IMG/VR virus record: IMGVR_UViG_3300042434_000584
Span: 1-22,596 of that record
Strand: one strand, 5' to 3'
Source of the DNA: a virus
Length of the DNA stretch: 22,596 bases
The notes under the pieces are model-generated. The model was given only the letters and a program-made list of their open reading frames with translations, was not told the origin of the DNA and did not search any database. Shown here piece by piece: positions 9,301 to 15,409 of the stretch. Position numbers and translations under genes: made by a program. The first letter of the stretch is position 1. Every line of letters starts with the position of its first letter.

Positions 9301-10524
9301 AACGGCGGCGCATATAACTCATTCCTGCATAGCGGCAACTACAACAGCTACTCGCCATCCTTGACAGGCAGCGGAGCATCAGGGACGTGGGCAATCAATA
9401 TAACCGGCAGCGCAGGAAGCGCCTCGCTTGCTACAGATGCAGATCGGTTAAGGACTTATGACCACCGGATAAAGGCTCCGAACTCCGATGCGGCGGGACG
9501 AGCAGTATTCGGCTTTACGTCGTGGGCAAACAATAACACAGCACCTTGGGCGGACTACCTTCATCTTCGGTCATACACGGACGGATCTGGCGGCGCCGAT
9601 AATCTTGTCACGTTCCGCAAAGACGCTATTGGTATGCGTATTTGGCAGCAGAGCTTCGGCTCGGGCTCTGCCTACTCTAGCTACGTCGACGTCTTGCACA
9701 GCAGCAACTACAGCAGCTACGCGCTTCCGTTGAGCGGTGGAACGCTTACGGGGAGCGCGACACTTTCTGGAAACGGCATCGGGCTATATTTTACTGGCGG
9801 CAACAACCGCATTTATTTTGGCGGCAGCTACCGCGCAATGGAAGGCAACGCAAACGGAACACAGCTACAGATAGGCGAGGGCTACAGCGCTACCTATCTT
9901 CAAAGCGCAAACATCTACGCAACAACATCAAATCATGTTGTCCTTCACGCCGGGAACTACAGCTCCTACGCGCTCCCGCTCTCTGGCGGGAATATGACCG
10001 GCAACATAAGCGGGCCTGCATACAACACGCCGTCATTTATTCGCTTTGCCTCGGACTCTAACTGGGCGTATGGCTGTTCATACGACGGCGGCTCGCAGTA
10101 TTGGATGCAGGTTCAGTTTTACGGGACGGGCGACGACACTCGCGGCTTCCGCGTCCTCAACACGAACGGCAACTCGGTCGCTTTCCGAGTAAACGGTGCA
10201 GGCAACGCAATCGCCGCGGGCAACGTCACCGCTTACTCGGACGAACGAGTAAAGGCCAACTGGCGAAAGCTAGACGACGGCTTTCTCGTCAATCTCGCGA
10301 ACGTGAAGAGCGGCATTTACGACCGGACCGATGTCGAGATCACCCAGGCGGGCGTCTCGGCGCAGTCGCTCCGCGAGGTCTTACCCGAGTCTGTCATCGA
10401 GGCAGAGAACGGCGACCTCTCGGTCGCTTACGGCAACGCCGCGATGGTGTCGGCGATTGAGCTCGCGAAGAAGGTCGTCGCACTCGAGAACAAAGTCGCC
10501 GAGCTCCAGGCTCGGATTCACTAG
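6388..10524 (+). CDS. Large tail fibre with C-terminal peptidase S74 chaperone
   Basis: This 1378-aa protein is a probable receptor-binding fibre. It opens with ATIVTRAGKGAALTHQEVDANF and an ANGYASLDAAGKVPSAQLPS block, both common at the attachment end of such fibres. A middle part has SVAGRTGAVTLTSSDVGLAN and two NQNTTGSAATLTT copies. Seven copies of an LHxGNYxSYxLPLxGGxxTG motif follow (residues 273, 695, 792, 894, 979, 1102 and 1185). The end is an S74 intramolecular chaperone: S1284 and K1289 in SDERVK form the expected Ser-Lys dyad, so the last 95 residues should be cut off after trimer folding. A terminal coiled coil (LENKVAELQ) fits this. GTG at 6388 is the first start after the preceding stop. 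Codon choice in the centre differs from both ends. Confidence 0.95.
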   Translation: MATIVTRAGKGAALTHQEVDANFTGLNTELGQKEVASNKGVANGYASLDAAGKVPSAQLPSYVDDVVEVANFASLPGTGETGKIYVTIDTNKTYRWTGSTYIEISASPGSTDSLAEGSTNLYFTQARARASVSASGSLSYNSTTGVFSFSDAVTSVAGRTGAVTLTSSDVGLANVENKSSATIRGEITSGNVTTALGFTPLNRATVTGDWNVKTNGQASLISGGTNNHNGTTTTSGIYLPHSTAGYGVQIGGRLNTLWFRTEENNVWDSWRVLLHSGNYNSYSPTLTGTGASGTWGISITGSSASTTGNAATATALQTARAINGVSFNGTADITVADSTKLPLAGGTMTGAITFAAGQTWPTFNQNTTGSAATLTTGRTIGMTGDVTWTSGSFNGSANVTGTATLANSGVTAGTYTKVTVDAKGRVTSATTLAAGDVPTLNQNTTGSAATLTTARTINGTSFNGSANITTANWGTARTLTIGSTGKSVDGSANVSWSLAEIGALASGAKAADADLLDGYNSTAFSGPVSTIKQFFWNDLAASGTQARTFEIARLGIDYNDWNGGSGPFEVELYEGYYSRGLKKRYVIHWGYTNTYGIQLVEYSGNGDNNFQCRVGAPVLVSGDNYYLPVFVDVKYYAYCDVRVTTNRDITASNPPAIGTTFINASPSATNISDFTADSTVNFASTTAVQISGSQLLHAGNFSSYALPLTGGSITGNITLTQGTDRLISIGSSTNWSYTLKSEGDQFRLYDGNGTNFLYGVYNGGGTGKYLQLLGSNFVVNNNGTVTASGNQILHAGNVGSYALPIGGGTITGSRPIQIDTGGGFIAMTANAGGWSMGTYYKGSAGTTRAGFGALGSADSLTWAWIGTGYENPWMTLNGSAVNSLVALQQSGNQVLHAANYSSYALPLSGGTITGTVSINGGGSQPLNLTTSSSSPWGFGLTRSDAGVSSKIFLHNGSGSWAWVYEHNPVFYNGGAYNSFLHSGNYNSYSPSLTGSGASGTWAINITGSAGSASLATDADRLRTYDHRIKAPNSDAAGRAVFGFTSWANNNTAPWADYLHLRSYTDGSGGADNLVTFRKDAIGMRIWQQSFGSGSAYSSYVDVLHSSNYSSYALPLSGGTLTGSATLSGNGIGLYFTGGNNRIYFGGSYRAMEGNANGTQLQIGEGYSATYLQSANIYATTSNHVVLHAGNYSSYALPLSGGNMTGNISGPAYNTPSFIRFASDSNWAYGCSYDGGSQYWMQVQFYGTGDDTRGFRVLNTNGNSVAFRVNGAGNAIAAGNVTAYSDERVKANWRKLDDGFLVNLANVKSGIYDRTDVEITQAGVSAQSLREVLPESVIEAENGDLSVAYGNAAMVSAIELAKKVVALENKVAELQARIH
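7204..9999 (+). repeat. Seven imperfect fibre repeats (LHAGNYSSYALPLSGG type)
   Basis: Copies of a roughly 20-codon motif begin near 7204, 8470, 8761, 9067, 9322, 9691 and 9940. Five are of the SSYALPLSGG type and two (7204 and 9322) are SYSPxLTGxGASGTW variants. Copies at 9067 and 9691 are similar at the DNA level, while the sequences between copies are unrelated. They look like hinge or boundary modules between interchangeable fibre domains and could serve as recombination points. Confidence 0.8.
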
Positions 10525-10536
10525 GAGATATTTGTC

Positions 10537-10899
10537 ATGGCTATCGAATACACGCTGAAGATTAACGCAGTCCGAGTTCACAACGTCGGCGAATTGCAAA
10601 ACGTAGTGAAGGAGGTCGACGTCACGCTCAAGGGCACCGACAGCGGGTGCAGCTTCGAGCTTCCGTTCTCGGTCAACGTCGGCGATCCGGCTCCCGAGAA
10701 TTTCGTCGACTTCTCGCAGCTCACTCCCGCAGAGGTCGAGGCCTGGGTGTGGTCGCAGGAAGATCAGCTCGCACCGTACCAGGCGCACATCGCCTACGTC
10801 GTCGCGAAGGAAGTCGAGAAGGCCGCGCTCGAGCAGAAGCCTCTCCCCTGGGCTCCGGCTCCCGAAGCTCCCGCAGCACCGGCTGACGTCGCGGCCTAA
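10537..10899 (+). CDS. Small fibre-associated phage protein (possibly DUF7936-like)
   Basis: This 120-aa protein starts with a beta-rich region (AIEYTLKINAVRV, then EVDVTLKGTDSGCSFELPF) followed by DFSQLTPAEVEAWVW and an acidic helix. It ends in a Pro/Ala-rich tail (PLPWAPAPEAPAAPA). The pattern of a short strand pair followed by LTPAEVEAWV resembles small phage proteins found beside tail fibres, labelled DUF7936 in some genomes; I hold that name loosely. The ATG at 10537 has AGGAG overlapping the fibre's stop region. It ends in TAATG, sharing one base with the next start. Confidence 0.83.
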   Translation: MAIEYTLKINAVRVHNVGELQNVVKEVDVTLKGTDSGCSFELPFSVNVGDPAPENFVDFSQLTPAEVEAWVWSQEDQLAPYQAHIAYVVAKEVEKAALEQKPLPWAPAPEAPAAPADVAA

Positions 10900-11462
10900 T
10901 GCCTCTCGTCTCTTCCGGCGAGATCTCGATCGGCGGATCGACGACCGATCGCTCAATCAACCTCGAGCTCGGACGATCCGCGACGGCGACCTCGAGTCTT
11001 AACGAGTCGGCGCTGCGAACGCTGGCCGGAGTCGCAAGCGGCGCGATCTCGCTCTCGAGCTTTTACGGGAAGTCGAACGCCAGCGTCGCGATCTCAAACC
11101 AGAGCGCGCAAAACCTGTCTGCGGCTGGAAGCGGTGGAACGGCGACAGCGACTTATCGTCTGAACAGTAACGGCGGCGCGTATCGCACCAACATAAACGG
11201 GACTCTCGTTTCAATTAACGGAGAGTGGCTCGTCTCGGGGTCGGCGTCGCTGTTTGAGGTTTATGCAACGTGGTCGGGTTCGGGCGGATCGGTCGGCGGA
11301 ACGACTGGATCTTGGATCAACCTCTCGACGACTCGCGATTGGACATTGACCGTGACGAACAACTTCGTCGTCCGATCGTTAGCAATAGAGATTCGACTTG
11401 CATCGAGCGGCTCTGTACTCGATACCGCGACGATCGAGTTCGAGGTCGACAGCGCGCCGTGA
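10899..11462 (+). CDS. Small phage structural protein, fibre cassette
   Basis: The first 60 residues of this 187-aa protein (VSSGEISIGG, then SINLELGRSATATSSLNES and LAGVASGAISLSSFYGKS) match an N-terminal module common in phage structural proteins of tail and fibre regions. The rest is a Ser/Gly/Thr-rich beta domain with alternating polar and hydrophobic residues (VYATWSGSGGSVGGTTGS; IEIRLASSGSVLDTATIEFEV), most like a small beta-sandwich. The ATG at 10899 overlaps the previous stop by one base, so it is translationally coupled. The exact role is unknown; association with the tail fibre or tip is inferred from position. Confidence 0.84.
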   Translation: MPLVSSGEISIGGSTTDRSINLELGRSATATSSLNESALRTLAGVASGAISLSSFYGKSNASVAISNQSAQNLSAAGSGGTATATYRLNSNGGAYRTNINGTLVSINGEWLVSGSASLFEVYATWSGSGGSVGGTTGSWINLSTTRDWTLTVTNNFVVRSLAIEIRLASSGSVLDTATIEFEVDSAP

Positions 11463-11493
11463 TTTTTTTGATAAGCCACAACTCGGAGATCTT

Positions 11494-11661
11494 GTGAACA
11501 ACGTCTTGAAGTTTGAACTCACCGCCGAAGAGGCGAACGTCGTCCTGGCATCGCTCGCGAAGCAACCCTTCGAGGTCGTCGCCGGACTCATCGACAAGCT
11601 GCAACGCCAGGCGCAACCGCAGCTCGCACCGAAGGCAGAAGGAGCTGATCCGGCTCCTTGA
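11494..11661 (+). CDS. Short conserved phage protein (55 aa)
   Basis: GTG at 11494, with CGGAG 6 nt upstream, opens a 55-aa protein: MNNVLKFELTAEEANVVLAS, then LAKQPFEVVAGLIDKLQRQA and an acidic end. The core pattern (F-L-T-x-E-E-A-N-x-[VI]-L-x-x-L-x-K-Q-P-[FY]-E) recurs in tiny proteins of phage structural regions whose function I do not know. It is predicted to be two helices. An earlier in-frame ATG at 11398 lies inside the upstream gene, and the residues it adds are the shadow of that gene. A 7-T run (11463-11469) lies in the leader without an obvious stem before it. Confidence 0.8.
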   Translation: MNNVLKFELTAEEANVVLASLAKQPFEVVAGLIDKLQRQAQPQLAPKAEGADPAP

Positions 11662-11704
11662 TGAAACAGGCCGCGTCCGACTTCGAGACCGGCTCGGAGG
11701 TTAG

Positions 11705-13246
11705 ATGAGCGGCCTATACGTCCAGAGCGACTACTGGCTCTTCGGCTATGCCGTCGGCGATACGCTGTACGGCATGGCCGCAGGGTCGGCGACTGTCACC
11801 GGCACGCTTCGTCCGAAGATTTACTCGCCTGGCGCGAGTGTCGGAACGGCAACCGTCCAGGGTGACATCGACGCGATCGGTCGTCCGATCGCAAGCTCCG
11901 CGGGTTCGTCGACAACGTCGGCAACCTCTCGAGCATTCGCCAGGGCGACCGGCTCCGCCTCTGGAACCGGCGCAACTTCTGGATCTGCTATCGCAGAAGG
12001 TTCGGGGAGCGGCAGCTCCTCGGGATCTGCAACGGTCGCGGGCGCGGTCATCGCGTCGGGGCCGATCTCGGCCTCCTCGAGCTCGAGCTCTACGGCAACA
12101 GCCGACGGCTCCGGTCGCCTCGAGGGCGAGGGCGCTGCGGCGGGAACGGCAACGGTCGCGGCCGACGTCCAGGCGCGCGCCGGGCTCGACGCCTCGAGCT
12201 CGGGCACCTCGTCGGTCTCGGGCGATGCGTTCGCAACCGGCCAGGCATCCGGCCAGGCTGAAGGTTCGGCAACCGCAACCGCCTCGGGGACCGCGAGGTT
12301 CTCGAGCCGCGGCGAAACGTCCGGCAGCTCGACGGCCGACGGCGCGATCCAGGGCATCTTCCCGGCTAACGGGACGGCGCAGGGCGCGAGCACGATCGCG
12401 GGCGATGTGCTGGCCTACGGCCTGGCAGACGCGGCCTCTGCGGGCTCTGCGTCAGCGACAGCGAGCATCTACGCGACCGCGACGGTGGAGGGTGCCTCGA
12501 GCTCCTCGAGCTCGGTGTCCGGCGACATCCTGGCAACCGCCCAGGGCGCGGGCGCCGCCGAAGGCCTGGCAACGGTCGAGGGCTCCGGGCAGCGGAAGAT
12601 CTACGCACCGGGCGCGGCGATTGGCAGCTCGAGCACGAGCGCGGTCATCCTGGCATTCGCTCCGGCGGATGGCTCGATCAACACCTCGGCAACGGTCAGC
12701 GCAGACGTCCAGGCCTACGCAAGCGCCGCAGGCTCGATCGAGAGCACCGCCTCAATCGAGGCGGGTGTCCTCGGGCGGACAACGCTTGACGGTGCATCGG
12801 CGGGTGAGGCGGTCGTCGATTCGGCATTGATCGGCGCGAAGGCGCTGATCGACGGCAGCGACAGCGGCACCTCGAGCGCAAGCGCCTCGATCCTGGCCTA
12901 CGGTCGCCAGGTCGGCGACGCGGCGGGCGAGGCGAGCTCGATCGTCACGCTCTACGGACGCGGTCCAATCCTGGGCCTGGTCTACGGCACGGCCGAGCTC
13001 GAAGGTCAGGCAGTCGGGCGCGGCTCCGTCGACGGCGATGCGGAGGGCGATGCGACCGTCAGCGGACGGATACGGAATCGCACCTTCACGCCGGACTCGC
13101 GCGAGCTGAAGGTTCCGTTCCAGGATCGCCGCGAAATTATTCCGCAGCGCTCGATGCTCAAGGTCGGCGCTGACAGTTCGATCGAGGTCGAGGCGGAAGG
13201 CCGCACGATCAAGGTCTCACGAAACAACAGGAGAATCGCTGCATGA
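11705..13246 (+). CDS. Ala/Ser/Gly tandem-repeat phage protein
   Basis: The 513-aa product has a short aromatic head (GLYVQSDYWLFGYAVGDTLYG, residues 3-23 in outline), then about twenty degenerate repeats of 18-23 residues (25-460). The approximate repeat is GSSTVSGDVLAYG with a variable linker. The tail (461-513) has normal complexity, with FTPDSRELKVPFQDRREII and VEAEGRTIKVSRNN. The repeats are made almost entirely of A, S, G, T, V and D, with alternating small and hydrophobic residues. This suggests a stacked beta or solenoid-like fibre, which is inference. There is no cysteine. The strong GGAGG is 4 nt before ATG 11705. ATGA links it to the next gene, a predicted fibre-tail adaptor, so it may be a second virion fibre or spacer. 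Function is unknown. Confidence 0.88.
   Translation: MSGLYVQSDYWLFGYAVGDTLYGMAAGSATVTGTLRPKIYSPGASVGTATVQGDIDAIGRPIASSAGSSTTSATSRAFARATGSASGTGATSGSAIAEGSGSGSSSGSATVAGAVIASGPISASSSSSSTATADGSGRLEGEGAAAGTATVAADVQARAGLDASSSGTSSVSGDAFATGQASGQAEGSATATASGTARFSSRGETSGSSTADGAIQGIFPANGTAQGASTIAGDVLAYGLADAASAGSASATASIYATATVEGASSSSSSVSGDILATAQGAGAAEGLATVEGSGQRKIYAPGAAIGSSSTSAVILAFAPADGSINTSATVSADVQAYASAAGSIESTASIEAGVLGRTTLDGASAGEAVVDSALIGAKALIDGSDSGTSSASASILAYGRQVGDAAGEASSIVTLYGRGPILGLVYGTAELEGQAVGRGSVDGDAEGDATVSGRIRNRTFTPDSRELKVPFQDRREIIPQRSMLKVGADSSIEVEAEGRTIKVSRNNRRIAA
11777..13080 (+). repeat. About twenty degenerate 54-69 bp coding repeats
   Basis: The DNA encodes the repeat series of the Ala/Ser/Gly protein. 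Similar strings recur, such as GCAACGGTC with nearby GACGTCCAGGC (around 12150 and 12690) and CTCGAGCTC clusters (around 12075, 12190 and 12500). Codon choice is mixed, so the repeats are old or diversified rather than fresh duplications. No two whole units look identical. Confidence 0.7.
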
Positions 13247-13518
13247 CGATCATCGCGGCATTCACGAAAGATCCGAACTCGACGATTGACTTCGAGGTCG
13301 ACTGGAATCCCTGGCTAAACGGGGACGCGGTCACGACCTCCGCCTGGGAAGTTCCCGCAGCGCTGACGATCGTCTCCGAGGGAGTGACGGCGAACGTGAC
13401 GCGCGCCTTCCTCTCTGGCGGAGTCGCCGGAGCGGACTACCTCATCACGAACCGCGTGACGACTCCAGGCGGACGCATTGAAGACCGCTCGGTCTTGGTA
13501 CAGGTGCGACAACTATGA
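13243..13518 (+). CDS. Phage fiber-tail adaptor-type protein
   Basis: This 91-aa beta-rich protein has FTKDPNSTIDFEVDWNPWL (7-25), then SAWEVPAALTIV, VTRAFLSGGVAGADYLITN and the ending GRIEDRSVLVQVR. That order matches a family of short phage proteins called fiber-tail adaptor proteins in current annotations, with an Ig-like sandwich. The ATG at 13243 overlaps the stop of the repeat protein (ATGA) and has AGGAG about 10 nt upstream. Lying between a candidate fibre and the head-tail connector fits an adaptor role. Its own stop overlaps the start of the next gene by 4 nt. Confidence 0.85.
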   Translation: MTIIAAFTKDPNSTIDFEVDWNPWLNGDAVTTSAWEVPAALTIVSEGVTANVTRAFLSGGVAGADYLITNRVTTPGGRIEDRSVLVQVRQL

Positions 13519-14090
13519 ACCACACCCTGATCACGGCTCCGACGGGTGAGCCGGTAACGGTCGAAGAGGCGCGCGCACATTGCCGCATCGACGGCAACCA
13601 GGACGACGAGATTCTCTTCGCACTAACGAAGGCCGCGCGCGAATACGCCGAGGCCTACACCGGGCGCTCGTTAGTGAATACGACCTGGGAACTCCAGGTC
13701 GACCAGTTCCCGCTCTATTTTCAGATCCCGAAGGCGCCGCTCGTAAGCGTGACCTCGATCATCTACATCGACGTCCAGGGCAACACCCAGACGCTCGCAG
13801 CGAACACCTACCAGGTCGTCAACGACGCAGGCCCGTTCGCGCAACCTGGGAAGATCTTCCAGGCCTATAACCAGACCTGGCCGAGCTCTCGAGGTCACAT
13901 CAACGACGTCCGCATCCGCTACGTCGCAGGCTACGGTGCGCCGACAGATGTGCCGCCAGCGATCAAGGCGGCGATCAAGCTGATGATCGCGCACCTCTAC
14001 GAGAACCGCGAAGCGACGCTCACCGGCACGATCGTCACCGAGTTTCCGCTCGGGTTCACCGCGCTTCTGTCACCCTTCAAGGTGTTCTAG
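13515..14090 (+). CDS. Head-tail connector protein, phiE125 gp8 / gp6-like family
   Basis: This 191-aa protein probably forms a ring below the portal as part of the neck. PVTVEEARAHCRIDGNQDDEI (13-33 in outline) followed by AREYAEAYTGRSLVNTTWEL is the standard opening of the phiE125 gp8 / gp6-like connectors. PKAPLVSVTSIIYID, IRYVAGYG and PPAIKAAIKLMIAHLYENRE are the later family blocks. The ATG at 13515 overlaps the adaptor's stop (ATGA). It begins the neck module but is displaced more than 8 kb from the capsid gene by the fibre cassette. Confidence 0.93.
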   Translation: MNHTLITAPTGEPVTVEEARAHCRIDGNQDDEILFALTKAAREYAEAYTGRSLVNTTWELQVDQFPLYFQIPKAPLVSVTSIIYIDVQGNTQTLAANTYQVVNDAGPFAQPGKIFQAYNQTWPSSRGHINDVRIRYVAGYGAPTDVPPAIKAAIKLMIAHLYENREATLTGTIVTEFPLGFTALLSPFKVF

Positions 14091-14416
14091 TGCAGGCCGG
14101 GCGTCTTCGACATCGTGTCACCGTCCAACGGGCGACCGACGCGATCGACCAGTACGGAGACCAGACGCCGACCTGGGCGTCGCTCGGTACGGTCTGGGCG
14201 TCCGTCGAACCGCTCAACGGCCGCGAGTATTTCGCCGCGGCGCAGATGCAGAGCGAGGTCTCAACGCGGATCGTCATCCGTCCGATCTCGGGCGTGACGC
14301 TCACGCCGAAGGATCGCGTCAAGTTCGGCTCGCGTTACTTCGACATCCAGTCGGTGATCAACCGCGACGAGCGCAACCGCGAGCTCCAGCTCCTTTGCGT
14401 CGAGAGGTTCGTCTAG
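14090..14416 (+). CDS. Phage head-tail joining protein (SPP1 gp16-like)
   Basis: This 108-aa protein is a probable head-tail joining or head-closure factor that seals the DNA-filled head. AGRLRHRVTVQR at the very N-terminus, DQYGDQTPTWASLGTVWASV and GREYFAAAQ are the recognisable blocks of the head-tail joining family, and the beta-barrel ending (RYFDIQSVINRDERNRELQL) agrees. The GTG start at 14090 shares its first base with the connector's TAG. The next gene starts the same way (TAGTG), so the neck genes form a tightly coupled set. Confidence 0.93.
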   Translation: MQAGRLRHRVTVQRATDAIDQYGDQTPTWASLGTVWASVEPLNGREYFAAAQMQSEVSTRIVIRPISGVTLTPKDRVKFGSRYFDIQSVINRDERNRELQLLCVERFV

Positions 14417-14931
14417 TGCCGATCGTCACCGACATCAAAGTCGAGGGACTGAAGGAGCTCGAGGCGCGACTGCTTGAGCTCGATGCTCTGGCCGCAAAGC
14501 GACTCCTCACTCGAGCAACGCGACGCTCGCTGATCAAGCTCGAGCGCCAGGCGACCGCGAACGCGGAGAGCTTCTCGCGATCTGGAGCGCTCGCCGAGTC
14601 GGTGCGAATTGTCACGGTGCGACCGAAGGGCAGCGAGACCGTCGCCGTCGGTCCGAAGAAGAAGGACCGCCGCGCTGTCGCGCTGCAAAACGTCTACTAC
14701 AACCGCAAGCGGAAGGGGATCTTCTACGGTCACCTCGTCGAGTTTGGTCACCGCGTCCGCGGTCCGAGCGGACGTCGCGTGAACGCGAGACCGTGGTTCG
14801 GTCCTGCTTGGGACGCAACGCGCAGCGGCATCCTTCCAGAGTTTCAGCGCATCTTGCGCCAGGGCATCACCCGCATCGAGAAGAGACTGCGCGCTCGCGC
14901 AGCCGAAACAGAGGGGCTCGTCGATCCGTGA
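14416..14931 (+). CDS. HK97 gp10 family neck protein
   Basis: This 171-aa protein belongs to the HK97 gp10-like family of tail completion or neck proteins. Features are VEGLKELEARLLELDALAAKR near the start (in outline), the basic helix ATRRSLIKLERQA, and the late signature FYGHLVEFGH followed by NARPWFGPAWD. The GTG at 14416 overlaps the upstream TAG by one base. An in-frame ATG at 14395 is within the previous gene and would only add seven shadow residues. The C-terminus is rich in Arg and helical. It comes directly before the tail terminator, the normal order. Confidence 0.93.
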   Translation: MPIVTDIKVEGLKELEARLLELDALAAKRLLTRATRRSLIKLERQATANAESFSRSGALAESVRIVTVRPKGSETVAVGPKKKDRRAVALQNVYYNRKRKGIFYGHLVEFGHRVRGPSGRRVNARPWFGPAWDATRSGILPEFQRILRQGITRIEKRLRARAAETEGLVDP

Positions 14932-15314
14932 GCATCGAGAACGCAATCATCGCGAAGATCTCCGCGCTGAACACCGGCGCCGGGTCTCGCGTCTACCGCG
15001 AGATCATTGTCCAGGAGCCGACGCTCCCGGCGGTCGCTGTGAGTCGCACAAGCGGACAAGGCATGGCTCGCACCCTGGGAAACAACCCGCTCCTCTTTCG
15101 TGCGGTGCTCCGCATCGAGACGGTCGGCGAGACGATGTCCCAGGTCGCGCCGGTCGTCGAGGCGATTCGCGGCGGACTCGACGGATGGTCGGGAACGCAG
15201 AGCGGAGTGACGGTCCTCATGTCGCGGCTCTCGCAACAGCAGGAGCAGGCCGACGCAATGGGCGATCGCACGATGCGAGTCGTTCAGCAAGATTTCGAGT
15301 TCGTTTATCGGTGA
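14928..15314 (+). CDS. Tail terminator / completion protein (DUF3168-like)
   Basis: This 128-aa protein probably caps the tail tube and docks it to the neck. It begins SIENAIIAKISALNTGAGSR, continues IVQEPTLPAVAVSRTSG and ends with MRVVQQDFEFVYR. The pattern (short helix, P-x-x-P-A-V loop, alternating strands, closing basic strand) and gene position match gp17/DUF3168-like terminators, although motif conservation is loose. The start is GTG at 14928, overlapping the gp10-like stop (GTGA). It is the last gene before the two terminators. Confidence 0.88.
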   Translation: MSIENAIIAKISALNTGAGSRVYREIIVQEPTLPAVAVSRTSGQGMARTLGNNPLLFRAVLRIETVGETMSQVAPVVEAIRGGLDGWSGTQSGVTVLMSRLSQQQEQADAMGDRTMRVVQQDFEFVYR

Positions 15315-15338
15315 TGGGTTAGAGCTTCCATGTTCCTC

Positions 15339-15362
15339 GGCGCCTTCGGGCGCCTTTTTTTT
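15339..15362 (+). terminator. Rho-independent terminator 1 (UUCG loop)
   Basis: GGCGCC (15339-15344), a TTCG loop and GGCGCC (15349-15354) form a 6-bp all-GC stem with a very stable tetraloop. Eight T residues follow at once (15355-15362). This is a textbook intrinsic terminator on the + strand, 24 nt after the tail terminator gene. Confidence 0.88.
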
Positions 15363-15373
15363 CTTTCAACAAC

Positions 15374-15397
15374 GACCGCCTCGGCGGTCTTTTTTTT
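15374..15397 (+). terminator. Rho-independent terminator 2
   Basis: GACCGC (15374-15379), a CTCG loop and GCGGTC (15384-15389) form a 6-bp stem followed by eight T residues (15390-15397). It lies only 11 nt after the first terminator's T-run. The ribosome site of the tail tube gene (GGAG at 15398) starts at its last T, so any transcript of the tail genes must pass through it or begin very close to it. Confidence 0.86.
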
Positions 15398-15409
15398 GGA
15401 GTGATCACA

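Noticed and set aside
11463-11469. T7 run after the 187-aa protein as a possible terminator
   Set aside because: I found no stable stem directly before the run; it is better read as part of the leader of the next small gene.
11661-11708. 15-codon ORF whose start and stop overlap both neighbours (TGATG and ATGA)
   Set aside because: The coupling is neat, but the peptide (MKQAASDFETGSEVR) is very short, has no motif, and its last codons are needed as the ribosome site of the repeat protein. It may be coincidence.
11748-12830. 360-codon frame inside the Ala/Ser/Gly repeat gene
   Set aside because: It is an Arg/Pro-rich +1 shadow of the repeats without a ribosome site; the repeat frame has the GGAGG start and links to the neighbours.
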